In this document: in pieces, positions 35,376-43,674 of the stretch
How the letters are laid out: the number at the start of each line of letters is the position of its first letter
How positions within the stretch are numbered: the first letter of the stretch is position 1
DNA from: Ruminococcus sp.
Lineage (GTDB): Bacteria; Bacillota; Clostridia; Oscillospirales; Ruminococcaceae
DNA: 64,000 bases
Direction of reading: 5' to 3'
NCBI GenBank assembly: GCA_015066805.1
Contig: SVNP01000010.1
Span: 1 to 64,000 of the forward strand
Notes under the pieces: model-generated
Told to the model about the DNA's origin: nothing
The model's input: only the letters and a program-made list of their open reading frames with translations
Database searches by the model: none
Program-made: the position numbers and the translations under genes

Positions 35376-35436
35376 TGGAACATGGAACTCACGAGAAGCT
35401 CCGCCAACGTTTTTACATACAGAAAGGAAATTTTTC

Positions 35437-36348
35437 ATGGCACAAACAGTATTTACAGGTAATCTTCCCAAAGGCGCAAAGACATTTAAGCCCGGTAAAA
35501 TCATCGGCGCCGGCTGTGCAGCCATTGCCGCTATCATTCTCATCGCCTCTGCCGCCGCCGTGGTTCCCGCAGGTCATACCGGCGTGGTAGTCACACTGGG
35601 TAAGGTCAGCGAAAGCACCATGTCCGAGGGCTTCCATCTGAAGATACCTTTTGTACAAAGCGTGGAAACCGTCAGCAACCAGATCCAGGTCTATGAGGTG
35701 GATGCACCCGCTGTTTCCAAAGACCTTCAGACTGTCAGCAGCACCATTGCGGTGAACTATCGTGTACAGTCTGCCGCCTCTGCGGAGATCTACCGCAACA
35801 TCGGCTCTGATTATCAGGCAGTTGTGCTGATGCCCGCCGTGCAGGAAAGTGTAAAATCCGTTACCGCCCGCTATACCGCAGAGCAGCTCATTACCGAGCG
35901 CAGTGCCGTAGGTGAGGAGATCAAGGAGAACCTTGCCTACAAGGTGGGTGAGTACGGTCTGCTGATCGAAAAATTCAACATCGTAAACTTTGATTTCTCC
36001 GCAGAATTCAATGCCGCCATTGAGCAGAAGCAGGTTGCCGAGCAGAATCTGCTGAAGACCCAGACCGAACAGGAACAGGCTATCGTCATTGCCGAAGCGG
36101 AAGCCAAAAAGAAGGTCATTGCTGCCGAAGCGGAAGCCGAGGCCATCATGGCGCAGGCACAGGCACAGGCCGATGCCAACCAGTTGCTCAACGATTCTCT
36201 CACCGAGCTGGTGCTGCAGAACAAGATGCTGGAGCAGTGGGATGGTCAGCTTCCCATGGTCAACGGCTCCGATTCTTCCCTGCTGCTGGGTCTGGATGTG
36301 AATGAGGTGGCAAAGAAAACCGAAACAAGCACCTCCACAGGCGAATAA
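35437..36348 (+). CDS. SPFH/Band 7 (prohibitin-like) membrane protein
   Basis: A 303-aa protein with one N-terminal transmembrane helix (~24-46), a Band 7/SPFH domain (~50-220, PAGHTGVVVTLGKV near 48) and a long Ala/Glu-rich coiled coil (~210-260, with repeated EAEA units). The tail is short and polar. SPFH proteins oligomerise on the membrane, forming scaffolds for proteases or lipid domains. AAAGGAAA precedes the ATG. Transcribed alone, between two terminators. Confidence 0.87.
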   Translation: MAQTVFTGNLPKGAKTFKPGKIIGAGCAAIAAIILIASAAAVVPAGHTGVVVTLGKVSESTMSEGFHLKIPFVQSVETVSNQIQVYEVDAPAVSKDLQTVSSTIAVNYRVQSAASAEIYRNIGSDYQAVVLMPAVQESVKSVTARYTAEQLITERSAVGEEIKENLAYKVGEYGLLIEKFNIVNFDFSAEFNAAIEQKQVAEQNLLKTQTEQEQAIVIAEAEAKKKVIAAEAEAEAIMAQAQAQADANQLLNDSLTELVLQNKMLEQWDGQLPMVNGSDSSLLLGLDVNEVAKKTETSTSTGE

Positions 36349-36370
36349 CCGCAAACCCTTTCAATAACGG

Positions 36371-36407
36371 AAAACATCCCCGTGTATGCAAAACACGGGG
36401 ATGTTTT
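36371..36407. terminator. Bidirectional terminator
   Basis: AAAACATCCCCGTGT/ACACGGGGATGTTTT stem between the SPFH gene and the converging transglutaminase gene. Confidence 0.85.
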
Positions 36408-36411
36408 CGTT

Positions 36412-38973
36412 TCAGCAGATCCAGTGGCGCACCCAACGCATCACAAAGCGTCGGAAGGGTGAAGCCTGTTGGTACAGACGACGGGTCAGCTCACGGACAA
36501 ATGCCGCCTGCTCCTCTGCCTGTTCCTTGGTAACGCCCTGTGGACTGAAGGTCAGAGCCAGTTGGGTTTCCACCGTGTGCTCCATAGCACCCGCAGGAAT
36601 GGCCTTGCAAAGGGTTTCTGCCATAAGCGCAAACTCCTCATGGGATTGCTGCGGATGCCGATGAATCCCCTCCGCAGCCAGCAGCCGCAGCAGAAAACGA
36701 TAGGATTCTTCCGCCCCGCGGTTGGGATCGTTCTGTGTCATACGGCCTTCCAAGGCTTCATGTATCACACGATGTATGACCACATACAGCACCATCAGCA
36801 CTGCAATGGCCGCCATAGATAAGATCACACACAGGATCACCTGCACTACAGTTTTCAGGCTGCCGCCTCCCGACGATTGCCCCTCACCATCCGTTGTCAG
36901 TATCACGGATTCGGTGCGGGAGCTGCTTTGTGTGGTGTTGTCCGTCCATAAAACGTCTGAACCTGTGGTCGTAGTGGTTGTGGTGGAAGATGTACTGCCA
37001 TCGGTGGTCTGAGGCCGAACAGCCTGTGCATTGTCGGATTCGGTGTAGCCTGCGGTAAATTCATAGGGCATCCAGCCAAAGCCCGGCAGATAGATCTCCG
37101 CCCAGGCATGGGCACGGGAATCCTGTACATTGACATTGTAGTAGTAAGTATAACCGGATATCTGCTGCAAAGAATCCTCAAAATCCTCTGTAAAGATCAC
37201 ATAGCCCGAGGCATATCTGGCAGGGATCTGCAGCATACGGCACAGAAGTACACCTGCGGTGGCAAAATGCACACAGTAGCCCTCTCCGCCTTCCAGCAAA
37301 AAATAGGATGCAAAATCCCTGTCGTCCCTCACAATTTCAGGCTCCAGGGAATACACAGCCTTGCTGTGCAGATAGGTACGAATGGCCTGCAATGCCTCTG
37401 CGGTGTTGTTGTAGGAGCGGTTCAGCACCTCGGCAGCATCGTCACGGATGGCATTCATGGCATCGGAATAGGGCACCTGTAAATAATTCACGCGCACAAA
37501 GCTGTCATACTGCTTCCATTCGTTGACGATCAAAGGAGAATGCGTCCCCTGATCGTAATATTCCATAGCATCTGTTGTGGGATGGGAAAACCGCTCTAAA
37601 ATCTCATGATCCTGAAACAGGTATTCGGGATCAAAGGTATAAGTCTGGTGATCGTTCCGATCCAGCAGCATATCCGTATCATAGCGGTATCGTGCGGTCG
37701 GATCCCACACCGCCTGATAGGGCAGATATTTCTGTGCGGCACTGCGGCTGTTGGGATAGGTGATGGACGCAGAGCTGTACCCTGCATCACGGATGGGTGC
37801 CTGTGGCATACTCTGACCGGATTTCATGCTGTTGAACAGATCCAGCCACAGGGTATAGGTAGCTTCGGGCAAGGGCAGCCATGCACTGCCTGTGTATACG
37901 GAATGGGTATTGGCCTTAAGATACATGGTCTCCGCTTCTGTCGGAGACTGCATGGAAAAGGAAAATACAGTCTTGTTGTTAAATTTCGGGTTATTCCGCT
38001 CAGCCAGCGTGATCTCCTCGGCAGAATCCATGGGGCCAGGCTCAAAGGGTGAGCTGCCCTCTCCAACCGAAGAAAGCCGATCCATAAAGCCGTTCCACTT
38101 TTCCCGTATCTCCATTTGGACCTCATGAGCGGCGCGTGTTCTTGCCTCATTTCGGGTCAGCGCACAGCCCACACCGCCCAGCAGGATCACAGCAGCGGCC
38201 GCCACCCAACCGATGCATTCGGTGGGCATAAAGCGCATACCGGGCTTTGCAAACAAAGTATGCTCCACATAGAAGAACACATACTTGTTGTTCTTCTGTC
38301 TGCCAAAGCTCTCATTGCCATCGGTGAGAATGATCATGGCAACCATATAAGCGATCCAGCAGAACACCGCCAGGGAGCTTGTGCGCTTGCCGTGGAACAA
38401 ACCCAGCTCCACAAAGCCCATCAACAGAAGAAAAACAGGGATAAACCGCGGTCTGCGAACCGTAAACAGGCATACCAAAAAGCTGAGGCACACACCGCAA
38501 AGGGTAACAGCATATTGCAGGCACTGCTGTGCAGACCATGTAATCTTCCAGCCGGGTCTGCCCAGGATGAACTGCTTATCATCTATGACAGCCTGCACGA
38601 AGCCAACAGCCTTTTCCATACCGTAGTGCAGCTCATCCCAAAGAGGAACGCAGCACAGCAGCAGTGCAACAGGCAGCAGAACATACAGCCATACGGCAGA
38701 GCGCTGCTTCCGCAGAAAGAAGGAAAACACCAAAGTGGCAAGCACTGCAGCCAAATAAAACTGTCCCCGATTGACAGGCAGCGGAAAATAACCGAAAAAC
38801 ACGGCAAAGGTCGAGCATACACCCAGCAAAGCCAAAGCACATCGCAGCAGATTGCGAGGTACGGGACGAACATTCTGCAAGGACATGGATACGGAATCAT
38901 GGAGATTGACACAGGAGCGTTCCGAAGAGATCACATCTTTTTTGGAGCGTTTGCGACGTCGGATCATAGCCAT
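36412..38973 (-). CDS. Membrane transglutaminase-like protein
   Basis: About 853 aa. The N-terminal third has some five to seven transmembrane helices. A large outer domain includes a transglutaminase core (GEGYCVHFATAGVLLCRML, Cys; DSRAHAWAEIYL, His; WMPYEFT, Asp). A Ser/Thr-rich spacer (~690-715), one more helix (~735-760) and a cytoplasmic DUF4129-like tail follow. The ATG at 38973 lies just after the DUF58 stop; longer frames overlap that gene. It forms a MoxR-DUF58-transglutaminase operon, a widespread arrangement thought to link an AAA chaperone with a membrane protease/crosslinker. Confidence 0.85.
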   Translation of the reverse strand: MAMIRRRKRSKKDVISSERSCVNLHDSVSMSLQNVRPVPRNLLRCALALLGVCSTFAVFFGYFPLPVNRGQFYLAAVLATLVFSFFLRKQRSAVWLYVLLPVALLLCCVPLWDELHYGMEKAVGFVQAVIDDKQFILGRPGWKITWSAQQCLQYAVTLCGVCLSFLVCLFTVRRPRFIPVFLLLMGFVELGLFHGKRTSSLAVFCWIAYMVAMIILTDGNESFGRQKNNKYVFFYVEHTLFAKPGMRFMPTECIGWVAAAAVILLGGVGCALTRNEARTRAAHEVQMEIREKWNGFMDRLSSVGEGSSPFEPGPMDSAEEITLAERNNPKFNNKTVFSFSMQSPTEAETMYLKANTHSVYTGSAWLPLPEATYTLWLDLFNSMKSGQSMPQAPIRDAGYSSASITYPNSRSAAQKYLPYQAVWDPTARYRYDTDMLLDRNDHQTYTFDPEYLFQDHEILERFSHPTTDAMEYYDQGTHSPLIVNEWKQYDSFVRVNYLQVPYSDAMNAIRDDAAEVLNRSYNNTAEALQAIRTYLHSKAVYSLEPEIVRDDRDFASYFLLEGGEGYCVHFATAGVLLCRMLQIPARYASGYVIFTEDFEDSLQQISGYTYYYNVNVQDSRAHAWAEIYLPGFGWMPYEFTAGYTESDNAQAVRPQTTDGSTSSTTTTTTTGSDVLWTDNTTQSSSRTESVILTTDGEGQSSGGGSLKTVVQVILCVILSMAAIAVLMVLYVVIHRVIHEALEGRMTQNDPNRGAEESYRFLLRLLAAEGIHRHPQQSHEEFALMAETLCKAIPAGAMEHTVETQLALTFSPQGVTKEQAEEQAAFVRELTRRLYQQASPFRRFVMRWVRHWIC

Positions 38974-38980
38974 AATCGTA

Positions 38981-40144
38981 TCACACCTCCCCATCCGCAT
39001 CCTGCGGAACATAAACGGGATAGCATTCAAAACAGGTATCCTGCGGCAAAGCAGGATGCTCCTCATAGCTGATACAGAACACCATTACACGGCAGTGTGC
39101 CGCAAAAGCGGAAAGCTGCATAAAGGTTTCCGCATCGGGCAAGGCTGTGCAGTAGATCATTCGGGCAGCGGGCAGCTCCTCCATGCCAAGCAAAGCGGCC
39201 TCCCCCGTGGGATAAGGTGCGGAAGCCAGCATCTCACGCAGAGCATCCACAGTATCCTCCTGCGATTGACAACCGTAAGGCTCCAAGCCGCCGCGCACAA
39301 AGGGGTACCACATCAGCCGGTGGCTGCAGCCCTGCTCTGTCAGCAGAAAGGAAAGAGATGCATACACCGAGATCACATGATGCAGCAGCTTGGTATCTTT
39401 GCAATCGTCACCGCAGCGGCGGTAATCCACAAACAACAGAATATCATCATCCAGCGGCAGACTGAAATGCTTGATCATCATGGTATCGGTTTTGGCAGTC
39501 AGCTTCCAGTGGATTCCGGAAACCGCATCACCCTGCTGATAGGGCTCCACGGAAAAGATCTCCGAAGGATCATCGCCGCTACGCACCTCGGAAAACCGTT
39601 CACTCTGCTCTGCATCGCCGGGAGCAGGCAGAGCAGGAAGCATCTGCAGACAATCGGTTTCCGGCAGAATGGTCACAGCAACCCGATCTCTGCACTTCAC
39701 CTTCATGGAAAACAAAGAAAGCGGATCATAAATGAGAATATCGCTGCCCGTTACGGTGATCCTGCCGCAGCAGGGCGTGCTGAACGGCAGCCTGACCACC
39801 TGTGCATTGCTGCCCATCACGGGAACATGTACATCCAGCATATCGGGTTCCCCTGCCAGAGAATGGATGTAGTTCAGGGTGACAACCGCATAGTGTACGG
39901 GAACAGGGCATCTGCCCCGCATATGTATCAGCACATAAAAGCGATCCTGACACGCAGCCTCATGGGTGTCCGCCTCCAGATGTACGGAAAGCGTCAGCTT
40001 CTGCCACAGCAGCAGCAAAAACAGCAGAACAGGAAACAGCGTGCAGACGATCAGAAGCTGCAAGGAAAGATCGCCCCGATACATCACAAAAAACAACACC
40101 GAGCAGAGCCACAGCAGCAGATAGATCAGCTTATGAAGAATCAT
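38981..40144 (-). CDS. DUF58 domain protein
   Basis: A 387-aa protein with two N-terminal membrane helices (~5-47), a beta-rich middle, and the DUF58 segment with the signature DPSEIFSVEPYQQGDAVSGIHWKL split around residues 195-215. It ends in a vWA-like region (DDDILLFVDYR). DUF58 proteins occur beside MoxR ATPases and may carry a metal-ion adhesion fold. It overlaps the MoxR gene by four bases (ATGA) and is followed directly by the transglutaminase gene. Confidence 0.88.
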   Translation of the reverse strand: MILHKLIYLLLWLCSVLFFVMYRGDLSLQLLIVCTLFPVLLFLLLLWQKLTLSVHLEADTHEAACQDRFYVLIHMRGRCPVPVHYAVVTLNYIHSLAGEPDMLDVHVPVMGSNAQVVRLPFSTPCCGRITVTGSDILIYDPLSLFSMKVKCRDRVAVTILPETDCLQMLPALPAPGDAEQSERFSEVRSGDDPSEIFSVEPYQQGDAVSGIHWKLTAKTDTMMIKHFSLPLDDDILLFVDYRRCGDDCKDTKLLHHVISVYASLSFLLTEQGCSHRLMWYPFVRGGLEPYGCQSQEDTVDALREMLASAPYPTGEAALLGMEELPAARMIYCTALPDAETFMQLSAFAAHCRVMVFCISYEEHPALPQDTCFECYPVYVPQDADGEV

Positions 40145-41127
40145 AATGCGCCGCCCTTTACCTCGGGAACAGGTACGCTGCCGCAGACCTGCCTGAGAAT
40201 ACCATCCGCCGTAAGCTGTTCCATGCGGGCCTTGGGATGCAGCAGCATACGATGTGTAAACACATCACCGATGACCACGGAAACATCATCGGGAATCACA
40301 TAATCCCTGCCTCTTGCAAGTGCGGTGGCACGCACCATGGCAGTCAGTGCCAGAGAACCTCTGGGGCTGACGCCAAGGCGCAGCATAGGGTGATTTCTGG
40401 TGGCAGCCGCAAGCTGGGCAATATATCGCAGAATGGCATCGTCCACATAGATCTGTGCCACAAGCCGCTGCATGGCAATGAGCAACTGCTCGTCCAGTAT
40501 CTGTTTTACGTTTTCTATGGCATTGTTGCCAATACCGCCCCGCAGAATATCCACTTCGCTTTCCAGATCGGGGTAGCCCATATTCAGGCACAGCATAAAA
40601 CGGTCAAGCTGTGATTCAGGCAGCATTTGTGTGCCCACAGAGCCCACAGGATTCTGTGTGGCAATCACACAATAGGGCTTAGGCAGCACATGGGTCTGTC
40701 CATCCACCGTGACAGAGCCTTCCTCCATCAGCTCCAGCAGCGCAGACTGCGTTTTGGAGGAGGTACGGTTGATCTCATCTGCCAGCAGCAGATTACAGAA
40801 CGCCACACCGGGATGAAACACAAAGGAATCCGAATGCTTATGGTACATGGAAAAGCCCGTAATATCACTGGGCAGCACATCAGGGGTAAGCTGCACACGA
40901 TGATATTCCAGCCCAAGGGTACGGGCAAAACCCAGTGCCAGTGTGGTTTTACCCACACCGGGCATATCCTCCAGCAGAATATGTCCGCCCGCAAGGAAAC
41001 CCAGCAGAACCTTCAGCACAACGGTATCCTTGCCAACGATCACCTTCCGCATTTCCTGCATAATTTCCTGTATATAACGATGTCCCTCCCGACAGGACAT
41101 CTCCTGATATAAAAATGATTGCTTCAT
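40141..41127 (-). CDS. MoxR-family AAA ATPase
   Basis: A 328-aa protein with Walker A DMPGVGKTT near 54-62, Walker B LLLADEINRTSS near 113-124, sensor 1 VIATQNPVGS near 155, and the C-terminal lid (RLGVSPRGSLAL). MoxR ATPases act as chaperones that mature partner proteins, often through vWA domains, here presumably DUF58. First gene of the leftward operon. GAGGC precedes the ATG. Confidence 0.9.
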   Translation of the reverse strand: MKQSFLYQEMSCREGHRYIQEIMQEMRKVIVGKDTVVLKVLLGFLAGGHILLEDMPGVGKTTLALGFARTLGLEYHRVQLTPDVLPSDITGFSMYHKHSDSFVFHPGVAFCNLLLADEINRTSSKTQSALLELMEEGSVTVDGQTHVLPKPYCVIATQNPVGSVGTQMLPESQLDRFMLCLNMGYPDLESEVDILRGGIGNNAIENVKQILDEQLLIAMQRLVAQIYVDDAILRYIAQLAAATRNHPMLRLGVSPRGSLALTAMVRATALARGRDYVIPDDVSVVIGDVFTHRMLLHPKARMEQLTADGILRQVCGSVPVPEVKGGAL

Positions 41128-41238
41128 TCTTTGCCTCGTCTTTCTTTTTTTGATTTCTGCGGTAAAACACCGCAGGTCACATAAGGGATACGTTTCAACA
41201 CCCCGATTTGGTTCATCCTCTTTTGAATTTCAGCGATA

Positions 41239-41268
41239 TGCACAAATCCACGGCAGCATTATTGTGCA
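41239..41268. promoter_or_regulatory. Inverted repeat, possible operator of the moxR operon
   Basis: TGCACAA (41239-41245) and TTGTGCA (41262-41268) flank 16 bases, about 110 bases upstream of the moxR start. It may be a repressor site. The rest of 41128-41451 shows no gene. Confidence 0.4.
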
Positions 41269-41451
41269 CATATTACAACAAAAGAATGGTTTCCACCAAC
41301 GGTGATTGATTCATTATACCATATCCCCCCACCATTTGCAAGAGAAAACCCAACTTCCGTGAAGAATATATGAACACAGAGAAAAAGCTGTCATAGATTT
41401 GCCCTAAGATGGGCATAATTCGTGCAGAATCACAAAAATAAAAAGGCGGAA

Positions 41452-41480
41452 TTGACATTCCCGACGGTTTGTGCTATATT
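41452..41480 (+). promoter_or_regulatory. Promoter of ppa
   Basis: TTGACA (41452-41457), 17 bases, TATATT (41475-41480). Confidence 0.75.
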
Positions 41481-41518
41481 AGAAGTATCAATGTCGGAAA
41501 GAGAGGTCTTTGGACTGT

Positions 41519-42049
41519 ATGAACATCTGGCACAGCATCAGCCCCAAGCGCATTACCCCCAATGATTTTGTTGCCGTCATCGAGATCCCCAAGGGCAGCA
41601 AAAACAAGTACGAGCTGGATAAGGAAACCGGTCTTATCAAGCTGGACCGTATCCTGCACACCTCAACCCACTACCCTGCCAATTACGGTCTGATTCCCCG
41701 CACCTACGCAGATGACAACGACCCGCTGGATGTGCTTGTCCTCTGTTCCGAAACGCTGTTTCCCATGACGCTGGTGCGCTGCTATCCCATCGGTGTCATC
41801 CGCATGATCGACCAGGGACACCGTGATGACAAGATCATCGCCATCCCCTTTGATGACCCCAACTACAACACCTACACCAGCATCGATGACCTGCCCTCCC
41901 ACATCTTCAAGGAGATGGTGCATTTCTTCTCCGTTTATAAAGAGCTGGAAAAGAAATCCACCGCCGTCAATGAGTTTGGCGATGCAGAAACCGCCCGCAC
42001 CATCATTCAGCAGGATATCGACAATTATATCGAGCAGTTCTGTAAATAA
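41519..42049 (+). CDS. ppa: Inorganic pyrophosphatase, family I
   Basis: A 176-aa soluble pyrophosphatase with AVIEIPKGSKNKYELDK near 20-36, YPANYGLIP near 52, and the metal cluster DDNDPLDVLV near 64-73, plus DDKIIAIP. It hydrolyses pyrophosphate and pulls biosynthetic reactions forward. The next gene makes PRPP, so the pair belongs to nucleotide metabolism. ATG 41519 is chosen over an in-frame TTG at 41510 that sits too close to GAGAGG. Confidence 0.93.
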   Translation: MNIWHSISPKRITPNDFVAVIEIPKGSKNKYELDKETGLIKLDRILHTSTHYPANYGLIPRTYADDNDPLDVLVLCSETLFPMTLVRCYPIGVIRMIDQGHRDDKIIAIPFDDPNYNTYTSIDDLPSHIFKEMVHFFSVYKELEKKSTAVNEFGDAETARTIIQQDIDNYIEQFCK

Positions 42050-42141
42050 ATCCTGTCATAAACCGCAGGCAATTGCGGTTTGATATACCCCCTACGGCGC
42101 GTCTGCCGAATGTTCAAAAAATGTGGAAGGATGTACCGATT

Positions 42142-43296
42142 ATGACGCTTGCAGCCAGTGATACGCTTTACCGCAAGAATCAATCCGTTGCCCCTCTGGG
42201 CATCATCGCCATGCCCGGTGCCGAGCAACTGGGCGCACAGATCAACCAGTTCCTTGTTTCCTGGGCCAATGAAAACGGCATTCCCGACAGAAACTACCTC
42301 ATCGACTGCGAATGCCCCCGTTTTGCCTCCGGCGACGGTAAAGGCCTGATCCGTTCTACCGTCCGCGGTAAGGATCTGTTCATCATCGTAGATGTAGGCA
42401 ATTATAGCTGCACCTACAAAATGTTCGGCAAGGACAACGCCATGTCCCCCGATGACCACTACCAGGATCTCAAGAGAATCATCCAGGCAGCCTCCGGTAA
42501 GGCACACCGCCTGAATGTGATCATGCCCATTCTGTACGGCGGCCGCCAGCACCGCAGAAACTACCGTGAATCTCTGGACTGTGCCTACGCTCTGCAGGAG
42601 CTGGAAAGCATGGGCGTGGAGAACATCGTCACCTTTGATGCCCACGACCCCAGAGTCAGCAACGCTGTGCCTCTCATGGGCATTGATAACGTGATCCCCT
42701 CCTATCAGGTGTTGAAGACCATGCTGCGTACCATGCCCGATCTGGACATCACCCCCGACAACTTCATGGTCATCAGCCCCGATGAGGGTGCCCTGAGCCG
42801 TAATATGTACTACGCCACCATGCTGGGTGTCAACCTGGGTATGTTCTATAAGCGCCGTGATTATTCCACCATTGTGGATGGCAAGAACCCCATCGTTGCC
42901 CATGAGTATCTGGGTAACCCCGTAGACGGCAAAACCGTGTTCATCGCCGATGACATCATCGCTTCCGGTGAGTCTATGCTGGATCTGGCATACTCCCTGA
43001 AGAAGAAGAACGCAAACCGTATCTTTGCATACGCAACCTACGGCCTGTTCACCCATGGTCTGGAAAAGTTCGATAAGGCCTATGCAGATGGTATGCTGGA
43101 TGCCGTGTTCGGCACCAACCTTACATATCGTATGCCTGAACTGCTGGAGCGTCCCTGGTTCCACGAGGTTGATGTTTCCAAGTATGCCGCATACTTTATC
43201 GCAGCCATCAACCATGATATCTCTATCAGCTCCGTCATCGACCCCCACGAGAAGATCCGTGCCCTGCTGGACGCACGTCACAAGCATCTGGGCTGA
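42142..43296 (+). CDS. prs: Ribose-phosphate pyrophosphokinase
   Basis: A 384-aa protein, longer than the usual ~315 aa. It keeps the PRPP synthase core: GKDLFIIVDVG, PILYGGRQHRRNYRES (with the catalytic His/Arg region), TFDAHDPRVSNAV, the PRPP loop VFIADDIIASGESMLDLA near 280-297, and Tyr/His phosphate sites. It makes PRPP from ribose-5-phosphate and ATP for purine, pyrimidine, NAD and amino-acid pathways. The start at 42142 follows AAGGA; upstream codons are less supported. It is followed by a hairpin terminator. Confidence 0.9.
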   Translation: MTLAASDTLYRKNQSVAPLGIIAMPGAEQLGAQINQFLVSWANENGIPDRNYLIDCECPRFASGDGKGLIRSTVRGKDLFIIVDVGNYSCTYKMFGKDNAMSPDDHYQDLKRIIQAASGKAHRLNVIMPILYGGRQHRRNYRESLDCAYALQELESMGVENIVTFDAHDPRVSNAVPLMGIDNVIPSYQVLKTMLRTMPDLDITPDNFMVISPDEGALSRNMYYATMLGVNLGMFYKRRDYSTIVDGKNPIVAHEYLGNPVDGKTVFIADDIIASGESMLDLAYSLKKKNANRIFAYATYGLFTHGLEKFDKAYADGMLDAVFGTNLTYRMPELLERPWFHEVDVSKYAAYFIAAINHDISISSVIDPHEKIRALLDARHKHLG

Positions 43297-43308
43297 ATAC
43301 AACAGAAA

Positions 43309-43336
43309 GAGCAGTATCCTGTTTGGGATACTGCTC
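43309..43336 (+). terminator. Terminator of prs, first copy of a duplicated hairpin
   Basis: GAGCAGTATCC/GGATACTGCTC stem, loop TGTTTG; identical 28 bases recur at 43640-43667. Confidence 0.75.
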
Positions 43337-43639
43337 AGCTTTTCGAAAAAAGCCGTCATAAAAGTTTTGGTCAAGCTTTTTCAAAAGCTCGTGGGGTCAA
43401 GGGGCAAAGCCCTTTGCCGCTGTCCGCAGACAGCGGAACTCTCTGCGCCATTTTTTCGGCGCGCGGAGAAATAGGGTGAGAAATGCGACAGCATTTCGAG
43501 GGGAAAGCGAACAAGACCGCTTTCCCCTTGTTTCGTTTTCTAGGAAACTTTCTCTTGAAAACGTTCCGGTGGAACGTTTTCAACGTGATAACTCAAATAT
43601 GATCTCAAAAAAATGCCGAATGGAGTTTCTCTACAGACA
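43337..43639. repeat. Intergenic block of seven consecutive hairpins
   Basis: Inverted repeats follow one another: 43374-43389 (AGCTTTT/AAAAGCT), 43399-43414, 43417-43436 (CCGCTGTC/GACAGCGG), 43444-43467 (GCGCC/GGCGC), 43480-43497 (GAAATGC/GCATTTC), 43500-43527 (GGGGAAAGCG/CGCTTTCCCC) and 43557-43581 (GAAAACGTTCC/GGAACGTTTTC). No ORF is supported. It lies exactly between two copies of the same terminator hairpin and resembles a dispersed intergenic or MITE-like repeat. Confidence 0.7.
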
Positions 43640-43667
43640 GAGCAGTATCCTGTTTGGGATACTGCTC
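43640..43667. terminator. Second copy of the duplicated terminator hairpin (rnr end)
   Basis: Identical in all 28 bases to 43309-43336; located just after the rnr stop, where it serves the leftward rnr transcript. Confidence 0.75.
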
Positions 43668-43674
43668 TCTTTGT

